From contig NZ_LWLE01000034.1 of the NCBI RefSeq assembly GCF_001905125.1, positions 1 to 64,000 of the forward strand: a stretch of DNA of 64,000 nt. Reading direction: 5' to 3'. A program made the position numbers and the translations under genes. This document shows positions 14,690-23,387 of this stretch, in pieces. The notes under the pieces were generated by a model. That model worked only from the letters and a program-made list of their open reading frames with translations, did no database searches and had not been told where the DNA came from. The stretch's first letter is position 1. Every line of letters begins with the position of its first letter. Source of the stretch: Streptomyces sp. TSRI0281 (lineage in GTDB: Bacteria; Actinomycetota; Actinomycetes; Streptomycetales; Streptomycetaceae).

Positions 14690-16356
14690 GCCCCACCGGC
14701 CCCGCCGTATCCGACTTTCCGGTCCTGTCCGCACAAGGACACGTCACCTTCCTCGGCGCCGGTCCCGGCGACCCCGGACTGCTGACCCTGCGCGCCGTCG
14801 AGGCGCTCGCGAGCGCGGACGTCCTTGTCGCCGAACCGGAGGTTCTCGACGTCGTTCGCTGCCATGCGCGGGCAGGCGTAAGCACCCCTGAGCTGACGGT
14901 TGTTGACGTGGCGTCAACAGCCGCCGGAGTACCCGTTCTCAGGGACGCGGCCAATCTTGTCATGGAGGCCGCGAAGGGTGGCAGGCGGGTCGTCCGTGCT
15001 GTGACCGGCGACCCCGGTCTCGACGGCAACGCGGGCGCCGAGATGCTCGCCTGCGCCGCCGCGGGGGTGCCCTTCGAGGTCGTCCCCGGTGTCGCGAACG
15101 TCGTGGGTGTGCCCGCGTACGCCGGGGTGCCGCTGCGGGACGCGCAGGGTGCCGACGTGCGTTTCGTCGACGCCCGCACCGCCTCGGACCGCTGCTGGAG
15201 CGAGGTCGGCGCGAGCGACGCGACGGCCGTCGTGGCGACCACGCTGGACTCGGTCGCGGCCGCCGCCGGTGAGCTGGTGTCCGCGGGCCGCAAGCCCGAC
15301 ACCCCGCTGACCGTCACGGTCGCGGGCACGACCACCCGCCAGCGCACCTGGACGGCGACCCTCGGGACGATCGCCCAGGTCCTGAAGCAGGCCAAGGTCC
15401 TCCCGTCGCCGGACGGGCACCAGTCGGTCATAGCCGTGGTCGGGGAACGAAGCTCAGCCGCCCAGCGCGACCAGCTCGCGTGGTTCGAGTCCAAGCCGCT
15501 GTTCGGCTGGAAGGTGCTCGTGCCGCGGACGAAGGAGCAGGCGGCGTCGCTCTCCGACCAGCTGCGTTCGTACGGTGCCGTGCCGCACGAGGTCCCGACG
15601 ATCGCCGTCGAGCCCCCGCGTACGCCCCAGCAGATGGAGCGCGCGGTCAAGGGCCTGGTCACCGGCCGCTACGAGTGGATCGCCTTCACCAGCGTGAACG
15701 CCGTGAAGGCCGTCCGGGAGAAGTTCGAGGAGTACGGGCTCGACGCCCGTGCCTTCGCCGGGATCAAGGTCGCGGCCGTCGGCGAGCAGACCGCCGCCGC
15801 GCTGATCGACTTCGGTGTGAAGCCCGATCTGGTGCCGTCCGGTGAGCAGTCCGCCGCCGGTCTGCTGGAGGACTGGCCGCCCTACGACCCGGTCTTCGAC
15901 CCGATCGACCGTGTCTTCCTGCCGCGCGCCGACATCGCCACCGAGACCCTGGTGGCCGGCCTCATCGAGCTGGGCTGGGAGGTCGACGACGTCACCGCGT
16001 ACCGCACGGTCCGCGCCTCGCCGCCGCCCGCCGACACTCGTGAGGCCATCAAGGGCGGCGGCTTCGACGCGGTGCTCTTCACCTCGTCCTCGACGCTGCG
16101 CAACCTGGTCGGCATCGCGGGCAAGCCGCACAACCTGACCGTCATCGCGTGCATCGGCCCCGCCACGGCCAAGACCGCCGAGGAGCACGGCCTGCGGGTC
16201 GACGTCCTGTCGCCGGAGCCGTCCGTGCACAAGCTCGCCGAGGCGCTCGCCGCCTTCGGCGCGCAGCGCCGGGACGCGGCGAAGGAGGCCGGTGATCCGG
16301 TGACCCGGCCGAGCGAGCGGCGTCCGGGCGCGCGGCGCCGTCGTACGACGACCTGA
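14686..16356 (+). CDS. hemD: Uroporphyrinogen-III synthase fused to a CobA-like methyltransferase domain
   Basis: This is a 556-residue fusion. Residues ~12-245 resemble the SAM-dependent uroporphyrinogen-III methyltransferase fold (FLGAGPGDPGLLTLRAVEAL near the start, FEVVPGVANVVGVPAYAGVP later). The diagnostic GDPFVFGRGGEE block of active enzymes is replaced here by TGDPGLDGNAGAEM, so methyltransferase activity is doubtful. Residues ~270-530 are the HemD synthase domain (LVPRTKEQAASLSDQLRSYG, FTSVNAVKAV, FTSSSTLRNLVG), which cyclises hydroxymethylbilane. The start is TTG at 14686, sharing four bases with the hemC stop region; no other start fits the junction. A basic Arg-rich tail ends the protein. 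Confidence 0.92.
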   Translation: MSPTGPAVSDFPVLSAQGHVTFLGAGPGDPGLLTLRAVEALASADVLVAEPEVLDVVRCHARAGVSTPELTVVDVASTAAGVPVLRDAANLVMEAAKGGRRVVRAVTGDPGLDGNAGAEMLACAAAGVPFEVVPGVANVVGVPAYAGVPLRDAQGADVRFVDARTASDRCWSEVGASDATAVVATTLDSVAAAAGELVSAGRKPDTPLTVTVAGTTTRQRTWTATLGTIAQVLKQAKVLPSPDGHQSVIAVVGERSSAAQRDQLAWFESKPLFGWKVLVPRTKEQAASLSDQLRSYGAVPHEVPTIAVEPPRTPQQMERAVKGLVTGRYEWIAFTSVNAVKAVREKFEEYGLDARAFAGIKVAAVGEQTAAALIDFGVKPDLVPSGEQSAAGLLEDWPPYDPVFDPIDRVFLPRADIATETLVAGLIELGWEVDDVTAYRTVRASPPPADTREAIKGGGFDAVLFTSSSTLRNLVGIAGKPHNLTVIACIGPATAKTAEEHGLRVDVLSPEPSVHKLAEALAAFGAQRRDAAKEAGDPVTRPSERRPGARRRRTTT

Positions 16357-16474
16357 CCGGCGGATTCCGCTGTGGGCCCGGCCGCCTCGGTGGCCGGGCC
16401 CGTCCGTCGTTCCGGGCCTTTTTCCGGCGCGGGTGTCGGTAAGACGCCGATGTGCGCGGGTCTATGGTCGAAGG

Positions 16475-17479
16475 ATGACTGTGTACGGAAACTTCCCCGG
16501 CTCCCGCCCCCGGCGGCTGCGGACGACCCCGGCGATGCGGCGGATGGTCGCCGAGACACGGCTCGACCCGGCGAATCTGATCCTCCCCGCGTTCGTCCGC
16601 GAGGGCATCGGCGCCCCGGTCGCCATCTCGGCCATGCCCGGAGTGGTGCAGCACACCCTGGACACCCTGCGGAAGGCCGCCGTCGAGGCGGTGTCGGCCG
16701 GGGTCTCCGGGATCATGCTCTTCGGTGTCCCGGAGGACGCGAAGAAGGACGCCCGGGGCACGGCGGGCACGGACCCGGAGGGCATCCTCCAGCTCGGTCT
16801 GCGCGCCGTGCGGCAGGAGGTCGGTGACGATCTCGTCGTCATGTCCGACCTCTGCCTGGACGAGTACACCGACCACGGCCACTGCGGGGTCCTGACCGCC
16901 GACGGCCGGGTCGACAACGACGCCACCCTGGAGCGGTACGCCGAGATGGCCCAGGTCCAGGCCGACGCGGGCGCCCATGTGGTGGGCCCCAGCGGCATGA
17001 TGGACGGCCAGGTCGGGGTCGTCCGCGACGCGCTGGACCAGACGGGCCACGAGGACGTCTCGATCCTCGCGTACACCGCGAAGTACTCCTCCGCCTTCTA
17101 CGGCCCCTTCCGCGAGGCCGTCGGCTCCTCGCTCAAGGGCGACCGCAAGACGTACCAGCAGGACCCGGCGAACGCCCGCGAGTCCCTGCGGGAGCTGGCG
17201 CTCGACCTCGACGAGGGCGCCGACATGGTCATGGTCAAGCCGGCCGGACCGTATCTGGACATCCTCGCCAAGGTCGCCGAAGCGGTGGACGTGCCGGTCG
17301 CCGCGTACCAGATCAGCGGTGAGTACGCGATGATCGAGGCGGCGGCGGAGAAGGGCTGGATCGACCGGGACGCGGCCATTCTGGAGAGCCTGACGGGCAT
17401 CCGGCGGGCCGGGGCGCAGATGATCCTGACGTACTGGGCGACCGAGGTCGCCCAGCGGCTGGGGCGCGGCGGCTCCTGA
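16475..17479 (+). CDS. hemB: Porphobilinogen synthase (delta-aminolevulinate dehydratase) HemB
   Basis: This 334-residue TIM-barrel enzyme condenses two 5-aminolevulinates into porphobilinogen. The Schiff-base lysines are in AYTAKYSSAFYGPFR and MVMVKPAGPYLD. The metal region reads DLCLDEYTDHGHCG: with Asp at DEY instead of a second Cys, it fits the non-zinc, magnesium-dependent class. The ATG at 16475 has TATGGT 6 nt before a GAAGG stretch and may be leaderless. It lies 118 bases after hemD and could have its own promoter. Confidence 0.96.
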   Translation: MTVYGNFPGSRPRRLRTTPAMRRMVAETRLDPANLILPAFVREGIGAPVAISAMPGVVQHTLDTLRKAAVEAVSAGVSGIMLFGVPEDAKKDARGTAGTDPEGILQLGLRAVRQEVGDDLVVMSDLCLDEYTDHGHCGVLTADGRVDNDATLERYAEMAQVQADAGAHVVGPSGMMDGQVGVVRDALDQTGHEDVSILAYTAKYSSAFYGPFREAVGSSLKGDRKTYQQDPANARESLRELALDLDEGADMVMVKPAGPYLDILAKVAEAVDVPVAAYQISGEYAMIEAAAEKGWIDRDAAILESLTGIRRAGAQMILTYWATEVAQRLGRGGS

Positions 17480-17549
17480 CGGCCGGCCCTCGGCGGGTGC
17501 GCCGCTGAGGGCTGTCCCTCGGCGTTCGCATCGCTGAGAGCGGAGGGCC

Positions 17550-17640
17550 GAGGGATCCCCCGCCCGGCGGGTGCGCCGCTGAGGGATCCCCCGCCCGGCG
17601 GGTGCGCCGCTGAGGGATCCCCCGCCCGGCGGGTGCGCCT
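17550..17640. repeat. 31-bp tandem repeat, 3 copies
   Basis: Two full 31-bp units (17550-17580, 17581-17611) and a nearly complete third unit (17612-17640) sit between the convergent hemB and PBP genes. Each unit carries GGATCCCCCGCCCGGCGGG, which can form a short hairpin. The last copy runs into the PBP stop codon. Related, more diverged copies precede it (17480-17540). It may act as a terminator or as a recombination-prone filler. Confidence 0.85.
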
Positions 17641-19600
17641 ACTTTCCTGTGGCGTAGGCGCTCCAGATCCGGAGCGGGAAGACATTGCCGCGGTCCGATT
17701 CATCCCCGCCCACGCCCTGCATTCCCAGCAGTTGGGGGGTGCCGGGCTTGTTGCGGAACATCGTGACGGCGGTGGTCAGCCCCTTGGTGTGGCCGATGAA
17801 CCAGGCCGACCTCATCCGGTCGCCCTCACCGGTCGCGCCCGCCGCGAGGCCGTCGAGCGCCTGGGACCTGATGAACGGTTCGAGCTGATTCTCCCGTGCC
17901 AGCTTCGTCCAAGCCACCGTCCCCAGGACGTTGTTCACGTTGTTCGCCACCGCGGCGTCCATCGCGCGCCGCAGCTCGGGCTTGGCGAAGCCCTCGACCT
18001 CCTCGCCGTCGCGGGTCACCCGGGTCACCGAGTAGGGATCCGCGCGCATGCCCTCGTTGCTGAAGGCGGTGTACGCGTCCGCCATCCTGACCGCGCTCGG
18101 TGTGGACGTGCCGAGGGGGAAGGACTTGTCCAGGCGGGCCAGGCTCCCCTCGTGGAGTCCGGCCGCGACCGCCATCTCCTTCACCTTCTTCAGCCCGATG
18201 TGCTTGCCGAGCTGGACGAAGGTGGCGTTGGCCGACGTGATCAGGGCCTCGCTCAGGGTCGTCGGCGCCGTGACCTTCACCGAGTCGGGCTCGGCCCCCG
18301 GCGGATAGGTGGGCACCGCGAGCGGGCCGCCCCTCACCAGGTTCCCCTCACTGTCGTAGCCGCTCTCCAGGGTGATCCCGTCGCCGTGCTGAAGGGCCGC
18401 GGCCAGCACGAAGGGCTTGAAGGCCGAGCCGACGGGGACGCCCGCGGTGTCGGCGTTGTTGGCGAAGCGGGTGGTCGCGTCGGCCCCGCCGTACACCGCG
18501 ACCACGGCCCCGTCCTCGGGCCGCACGGATGCGGCGCCGACCTCGACGTACTTGTCCTCGGGGCGCTTCTTGGGGTCGAGGTCGCGCTCGCGCACGCTCC
18601 GCACGGCCCGCTCCAACTGCTGCGTCCTGTCCTTCTCGAAGGTGGTGTGCACCCGGTAGCCGCCCCGGGCGAGGTCCTTGTCGGTGAGACCCGAGCTCTT
18701 CTTGATGTACTTGTTGGCGATATCGACGAGGTAGCCGGTCTGGCCGCCGAGGCTGGTCGGCTTGGCGGCCGTGCGCGGCTCGGGGAACTCCCGGTACTTG
18801 GCCCGTTCGGCCTTCGTCATCCTGCCGGTCTCCACCTGCCGGTCGAGGATCCACTTCCAGCGGCCGACGGCGCGTTCGTGGTTGCCCTTGCTGATCGCCG
18901 GGTCGTACTGCTCCGCCCCCTTGAGCAGGGCCGCGAGCAGCGCCGCCTGGCTGGGGTCGAGGTCCTTCGCGGGGATTCCGTAGTACGCCTGCGCCGCCGC
19001 CTGGACGCCGTTGGCGCCACGGCCGAACCAGCTGGTGTTCAGATACCCCTGGAGGATCTCCTGCTTGGTCTGCTTGTTGTTCAGCTTCAGCGAGATGAAG
19101 AACTCCTTCAACTTCCGGGTGGCCGTCTGCTCCTGGGTCAGATAGGTGTTCTTCACGTACTGCTGGGTGATGGTGGAGCCGCCCTGGGTCTCACCGCCCT
19201 TGACCACGCTGACGACCGCGCGGGCGAGCCCCGTCACCGATACCCCCGGGTCGTCGTAGAAGGTCTCGTTCTCGGCGGCGATGACCGCGTCCTCCACCGA
19301 ACCCGGTATGTCGGCGAGCGTCACGTTCTGCCGGTTGACCGTGCCCACGCTCACCAACTGGCTGCCGTCCGCCCAGTAGTAGACGGAGCCCTGCCGGCGC
19401 GCCTCCGCGTTCTCGTCCGGGATGTCGACGGACGCGTACACCACGGCGAAGAGCCCGGTCAGCGCACTGCATCCGAGCAGGACCCCGCTCAGCACGTGCC
19501 GCCACGAAGGGACCCAGCGGCGCCAGTTGGTTCTCCCCCGGCGGGGGTAGTCGATCAGGCGTCCGCGGTGGCGGTTCGGGCGGTTGGGGCGTCGGACCAT
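17639..19600 (-). CDS. Class A penicillin-binding protein (transglycosylase/transpeptidase) with altered KTG motif
   Basis: This 653-residue type II membrane protein has a cytoplasmic Arg-rich N-terminus, a membrane anchor at about residues 34-58, and then a GT51 glycosyltransferase domain (AAENETFYDDPGVS with the catalytic Glu, GGSTITQQYVKN, and LNTSWFGRGANGVQAAA). The transpeptidase domain has SAFK (SxxK, in VGSAFKPF) and SAN (in ITSANATF). At the place of the third motif it reads AAGATGEGDRMRSAWFIGHT, so KTG is replaced by ATG, lacking the conserved lysine. Glycan polymerisation should be intact; cross-linking or beta-lactam binding may be impaired. The ATG has GAGGAG 7 nt upstream. Confidence 0.92.
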   Translation of the reverse strand: MVRRPNRPNRHRGRLIDYPRRGRTNWRRWVPSWRHVLSGVLLGCSALTGLFAVVYASVDIPDENAEARRQGSVYYWADGSQLVSVGTVNRQNVTLADIPGSVEDAVIAAENETFYDDPGVSVTGLARAVVSVVKGGETQGGSTITQQYVKNTYLTQEQTATRKLKEFFISLKLNNKQTKQEILQGYLNTSWFGRGANGVQAAAQAYYGIPAKDLDPSQAALLAALLKGAEQYDPAISKGNHERAVGRWKWILDRQVETGRMTKAERAKYREFPEPRTAAKPTSLGGQTGYLVDIANKYIKKSSGLTDKDLARGGYRVHTTFEKDRTQQLERAVRSVRERDLDPKKRPEDKYVEVGAASVRPEDGAVVAVYGGADATTRFANNADTAGVPVGSAFKPFVLAAALQHGDGITLESGYDSEGNLVRGGPLAVPTYPPGAEPDSVKVTAPTTLSEALITSANATFVQLGKHIGLKKVKEMAVAAGLHEGSLARLDKSFPLGTSTPSAVRMADAYTAFSNEGMRADPYSVTRVTRDGEEVEGFAKPELRRAMDAAVANNVNNVLGTVAWTKLARENQLEPFIRSQALDGLAAGATGEGDRMRSAWFIGHTKGLTTAVTMFRNKPGTPQLLGMQGVGGDESDRGNVFPLRIWSAYATGK

Positions 19601-19733
19601 GCTCCAGCTCCTCGTTCACCGTCCGCAGCGGTGGCGCGGACTTGTGAGAGGAGATGTTCCGGATAGCGATCAGGTTGTCTCGGGGCTCCCAACCTGCACA
19701 AGTGGCACGAGCGGCGTCGAGCCGCGGGTGCGG

Positions 19734-20180
19734 TCAGGCCTTGCGCGCCGCTTCGAGGACGGACCTCGCGCCGACCTGGACGAGGGGGTCCTCGTCCGCC
19801 CGCGCGGCGGCGGTCAGGGCCTCGGTGACCGCCGGGTCCAAGGCATAGGGGCCGAGCGCCAGCACCGCGTACTGGCGCACCAGGTCCTCCTCCGGGTCGT
19901 TGAGCGCCGCCAGCAGGGCCCGGCCGGCGCGGTGGGCGAGACCGGGGTCGGCCGGGGGCCACAGGCGCAGGAGCGTGGCGCATTCGACGCGGGCGAGGTC
20001 GTACTCGCCCGCGTCGGCGACCACCGAGACGAGGAACGGCTGCGCGGCGACGTTGGCGTCCAGTTCGGCGACGATCGCGCGCTTGCGGTCGCTGTCGGCG
20101 GGCAGGGCACGGTACTCCGCGATGAGGCGTCGCGCGGTGTCCGCGTCGTCCGCGTCGGCCGTGCGCTCCGGGTGGGTCAT
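19734..20180 (-). CDS. Small HEAT-repeat-like protein
   Basis: This 148-residue soluble, Ala/Leu-rich alpha-helical protein begins MTHPERTADADDADTARRLIA. Helix pairs such as HRAGRALLAALNDPEEDLVRQYAVLALGPYA and DPLVQVGARSVLEAARKA have the spacing of HEAT/armadillo repeats, a scaffold for protein contacts. No catalytic residues stand out. It is 133 bases upstream of the PBP gene in the same direction; a functional link is possible but unproven. Confidence 0.7.
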   Translation of the reverse strand: MTHPERTADADDADTARRLIAEYRALPADSDRKRAIVAELDANVAAQPFLVSVVADAGEYDLARVECATLLRLWPPADPGLAHRAGRALLAALNDPEEDLVRQYAVLALGPYALDPAVTEALTAAARADEDPLVQVGARSVLEAARKA

Positions 20181-20286
20181 GGCCGCTGTGCTTTCTGTCG
20201 GGCCGGAGGTGGAGGGGGCTGCGAGGCGTGGTGACGGTTCAGGAACGTACGGGGAGTGCTGCCGACACCCCCCGTACGCCGGTGGG

Positions 20287-21072
20287 TCAGTCCCACCAGA
20301 AGGACCACGCCTCCTGGTTGAGCAGCGACTTCTCCGCGTAGACGGCCAGGTCGTCCGACGGGCCCTGGTCGATGTTGTCCGGGCAGAACGCGTAGTGCTC
20401 CTCGGCCAGTGCCCGTGCCTCCTCCGGGGTCGTGGGCGGCCGTCCGACCGAGACGACCAGGGTGTCGAACCCCAGCTCCACGACCCGGATGTCGAACCGG
20501 TCCTCCCAGGAGCGGAGCACCGCGCAGAGCCTGGCCACGTCGTTCTCGTGGTTCATCGGGCCGGTCCAGCCGATCGACGCCGGTATGTCGGCGCTGCGGC
20601 GGGCCGGGACGAGGGCGATCCGCGGTCCGGACTCCCCGCCGCGCACGTCGATGATCTGGCCCGCGATCTCGGTGGCCAGCGTGTCCGGGCCGTCCAGCCC
20701 GTCGGCCTCCGGGCGTGGGGCCAGGACCAGATGTTCGGGTTCGTCCTCGAACTCCTCGGTGTTGTACGACCGGTAGTCGTTGAGGACCTCTTCGGCATCG
20801 TGGTCACCGGGATACGACGTCCCGTCCGGGTCGAGGTCCCACTCCTCGGGCCACTGGTCCCGCCTGCCGCCGTCGATCAGCACCGGCAGCAGCCCCAGCG
20901 GCTTCCCGGCGGCGCGCATCGCCGACCAGGTGCGGGGAGTGGCGGGGTCGTTCGCGTACCAGAGGAGCGGTTCGTCCCAGGTGCCGTCCATGGTGTTGTC
21001 CACCAGGGAGCCGGGCGGGAGGTCCAGACCGGAGGTGGCCAGCGACGGCAGGGGGTTCGGAAGCGATGCCAT
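20287..21072 (-). CDS. DUF4253 domain protein
   Basis: This 261-residue soluble acidic protein ends in the DUF4253 region. Trp-rich blocks (WSAMRAAGKPLGLLPVLIDG, LCAVLRSWEDRFDIRVVELG, LVVSVGRPPTTPEEARALAE, EHYAFCPDNIDQGP) resemble that family, found in actinobacterial and other genomes without a known function and often close to SMI1/KNR4-like immunity proteins. I chose the ATG at 21072 (MASLPNPLPSLATSGL) because longer readings have low coding quality. It stands alone, divergent from the reductase gene. Confidence 0.75.
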   Translation of the reverse strand: MASLPNPLPSLATSGLDLPPGSLVDNTMDGTWDEPLLWYANDPATPRTWSAMRAAGKPLGLLPVLIDGGRRDQWPEEWDLDPDGTSYPGDHDAEEVLNDYRSYNTEEFEDEPEHLVLAPRPEADGLDGPDTLATEIAGQIIDVRGGESGPRIALVPARRSADIPASIGWTGPMNHENDVARLCAVLRSWEDRFDIRVVELGFDTLVVSVGRPPTTPEEARALAEEHYAFCPDNIDQGPSDDLAVYAEKSLLNQEAWSFWWD

Positions 21073-21214
21073 GAGCGTGACTCTAAGCGGCACCACTGAC
21101 AGTGCGACGGCGAGCGCGACGGCGCGGCTGCGGGTGCTGGGGGCGCCTCGGGCGTAACGTCGGCGGCCGTTCCCGGGAGGGCGTACTCCTGGATACGGAA
21201 ACGGCGAGTACCCC

Positions 21215-21781
21215 ATGAACAAGATCGTCTTGATGATGTCCGTGTCCCTCGACGGCTTCTTCGAAGGTCCGGAGCGGGACATCGCATGGCACCTCGTCGA
21301 CGAGGAGCTGCACCAGCACTTCAACGACGAACTCCGCACGGTGGGCGCGTTCCTGGACGGCCGGGTCAGCTACGAGCTGATGGCCGGGTTCTGGCCGACC
21401 GCCGACGCCGACCCGGAGAGCTCCCCGCAGATGGCCGAATTCGCCGGGATCTGGCGGGACATGCCGAAGTACGTGTACTCCCGCACCCTGAAGCGGGCCG
21501 ACTGGGGCACGACCGTGGTGCGCGAGATCGATGCCGCTCAGATCGAGGACCTACGGGCGCGGGCGGACGGGGACCTCGCACTCGGCGGCGCGAACCTCGC
21601 GGCGGGCTTCCGCCGTCTTGGCCTGATCGACGAGTACCGGATCTACGTCCACCCGGTGCTGCTCGGGCGCGGCAGGCCGCTGTTCGCGCCTTCGGACACA
21701 CGGGAGGACCTGCGCCTGGCGGGGACCCGGACCTTCGGCAACGGTGTGGTGCAGCTGCGTTACGAGACGGTCCGGGCGTGA
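21215..21781 (+). CDS. Dihydrofolate reductase-like / RibD C-terminal domain protein
   Basis: This 188-residue protein starts MNKIVLMMSVSLDGFFEGP, the typical opening of the RibD-C/DHFR-like family (cf. YyaP, YwjB). LALGGANLAAGFRRLGLIDEYRIYVHPVLLGRG is the conserved NADPH-fold core and contains the GGxxL element. Such stand-alone domains are NADPH-dependent reductases with unknown substrate. No folate-pathway gene is nearby. Confidence 0.85.
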   Translation: MNKIVLMMSVSLDGFFEGPERDIAWHLVDEELHQHFNDELRTVGAFLDGRVSYELMAGFWPTADADPESSPQMAEFAGIWRDMPKYVYSRTLKRADWGTTVVREIDAAQIEDLRARADGDLALGGANLAAGFRRLGLIDEYRIYVHPVLLGRGRPLFAPSDTREDLRLAGTRTFGNGVVQLRYETVRA

Positions 21782-21800
21782 GGGGTGCGGCATGTGCGGT

Positions 21801-22135
21801 GTGCGGTGCGTGAGGTGGTTCAGGCCGTTCCGGCGAACGCGGCGAAGGCGGACCACGCGTCCGGCGCGACGGTGAACGTCGGGCCGTCGGGGTTCTTGGA
21901 GTCCCGGATGTGGACGGCGGCGGGGTGGGCGGCGACCTCGACGCACTGCCCGCCCTCGTCGCTACTGTGGCTCGACTTCTGCCAGTCGTAGGCGACTTCG
22001 AGGCAGGCGCCGCCCTCGTCAGCGCTGTAGCTCGACTTCTTCCATTGGTAGGCGACTTCGAGGCACTGCCCGCCTTCGCTGCCGCTGTAGCTCGACTTGA
22101 ACCAGTCCAATGCGGTGTTCATTGCTCTCCCAGAT
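21801..22135. repeat. Segmental duplication, copy A (DUF397 gene and XRE gene end)
   Basis: The stretch from GTGCGGTGCGTG at 21801 through the DUF397 gene into the end of the XRE gene is closely repeated at 23125-~23505. The homology covers both the DUF397 gene 3' end (near-identical over ~100 bases) and the junction with the XRE gene. Confidence 0.75.
21820..22122 (-). CDS. DUF397 protein with three internal 20-residue repeats
   Basis: This 100-residue protein has the DUF397 core WFKSSYSGSEGGQCLEVA and ends RDSKNPDGPTFTVAPDAWSA. The core is present three times (residues 6-25, 26-45, 46-65), each W-x-KSS-x-S-x2-EGG-x-C-x-EVA; ordinary DUF397 proteins have one. The ATG overlaps the stop of the XRE gene (ATGA). 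DUF397 proteins pair with XRE/DUF5753 regulators throughout Streptomyces, for example around whiJ, where the small partner modulates the DNA-binding protein (from memory). The repeats look like recent in-frame duplication. Confidence 0.88.
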   Translation of the reverse strand: MNTALDWFKSSYSGSEGGQCLEVAYQWKKSSYSADEGGACLEVAYDWQKSSHSSDEGGQCVEVAAHPAAVHIRDSKNPDGPTFTVAPDAWSAFAAFAGTA

Positions 22136-22943
22136 AACGGTCCAGCAGGCGCAGGGTCTCTTCGGGGCTGAGGCCCTGAGCTCGCAGCATCGCATACTTC
22201 TGGGTGAGGATGCTGACCTCATTCGGGTCGGAGACCAGCTGGCTGCCGCGCTGGGTTTCGGAGTACGCGGCGTGCTGATGGTCCGGGGTTTCCAGCAGAG
22301 TGAAGGGGCCGTCGAGACCCGCGTGCGTGCTGCTGCTGAAGGGCAGCACCTGGAGGCAAACACCGGGGAGTTGGGCGCAGGCGCGCAGATGACGCAGCTG
22401 TTCCCGGTGCTCGTCGTCGGGGAGGATCTTCAGCATCAGGACCGCTTCCCAGATCACCATGCTGATCGTCGGCGGCACGTCCCGCTTGAGGATCTCCTGC
22501 CTCTTTACTCGCGTCGCGGTCTGGGTCTCGATCTCCTGCGCGCTGAAGACCGGGACCCTGTTGCGGAAGACCGCCTCCGCGTACGCCTCCGTCTGGAGGA
22601 GCCCCGGGATGACCTGGTTGTCGTACCAGGACAGCGCCAGCGCCTCCTGTTCCATGTCGATGTACTGCTCGGCCCACGCCGGGATCAGGTCGATCTCCGG
22701 CATGTTCTCCACAGACGTCTCCAGGGCGCCCTTCGTGCCGAGCAGGACGTCGATGCGGCGGGCGAGATCGGGCAGCAGAGCGCGTCTGCCCTGCTCGATG
22801 GAGGCGATGGTCTCCACCTGTACGCCTACGGAGGCCGCCAGTTGAGGTTGGGTCAGGCCGGCCGTCACGCGGAACAGTCCGACGAGCTTGCCCACGAGCT
22901 TCATGGCCGACGCGTTCTTGCGCTGTCGCTTCCCGGGTTGCAT
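22119..22943 (-). CDS. XRE-family regulator with DUF5753 domain
   Basis: This is a 274-residue regulator. Residues ~15-70 form the XRE HTH (LVGLFRVTAGLTQPQLAASV, GVQVETIASIEQGRRALLPD). Residues ~90-265 are DUF5753 (WYDNQVIPGLLQTEAYAEAV, RVKRQEIL, LRHLRACAQLPGVCLQVLPF, FTLLETPDHQHAAYSETQRG), a sensor-like domain of unknown ligand. It is translated into the DUF397 gene through an ATGA overlap, so the pair is stoichiometrically coupled. WhiJ-like systems of this layout influence development and antibiotic production; a role here is inferred only from family. Confidence 0.9.
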   Translation of the reverse strand: MQPGKRQRKNASAMKLVGKLVGLFRVTAGLTQPQLAASVGVQVETIASIEQGRRALLPDLARRIDVLLGTKGALETSVENMPEIDLIPAWAEQYIDMEQEALALSWYDNQVIPGLLQTEAYAEAVFRNRVPVFSAQEIETQTATRVKRQEILKRDVPPTISMVIWEAVLMLKILPDDEHREQLRHLRACAQLPGVCLQVLPFSSSTHAGLDGPFTLLETPDHQHAAYSETQRGSQLVSDPNEVSILTQKYAMLRAQGLSPEETLRLLDRYLGEQ

Positions 22944-23144
22944 ATGGTTCGAACTCCCACCGACGTGCCTACGTCACGCACGCACGACCCGTACAAATGA
23001 TTTGTACGGGTCCGGGGCAGGCTTCCTGGTCCGGCGCGGCGAACTCGTCCCCGGCGTCCGGGCACCGTCAACGGCCGTTCCAGGTGCCTGCGGGCCCGCT
23101 GCTCGGCTACGCGGACATTCCGGGTGTGCGGTGCGTGCGGTGGT

Positions 23145-23387
23145 TCAGGCCGTTCCGGCGAACGCGGCGAAGGCGGACCACGCGTTGGGCGTGACGGTGA
23201 AGGTCGGGCCTTCGGGGTTCTTGGAGTCCCGGACGTGGACGGCGGCGGGGTGGGCGGCGACCTCGACGCACGCGCCCCCCTCGCTTCCGCTGAAGCTCGA
23301 CTTCTTCCAGTCGTAGGCGACTTCGAGGCATTCGCCGCCGTCGCTGCCGCTGTAGCTCGACTTGAACCACTCGTGTGCCGTGCTCAT
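23145..23387 (-). CDS. DUF397 protein with two internal repeats (duplicate copy)
   Basis: This 80-residue protein closely resembles the DUF397 protein at 21820-22122. It has two copies of the W-x-KSS core (residues 6-25 and 26-45) and the same end RDSKNPEGPTFTVTPNAWSA. The start ATG still overlaps a TGA of the decayed XRE fragment, preserving the original coupling. Without an intact partner upstream it may act with the XRE protein encoded 0.2 kb away, or be decaying. Confidence 0.8.
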   Translation of the reverse strand: MSTAHEWFKSSYSGSDGGECLEVAYDWKKSSFSGSEGGACVEVAAHPAAVHVRDSKNPEGPTFTVTPNAWSAFAAFAGTA

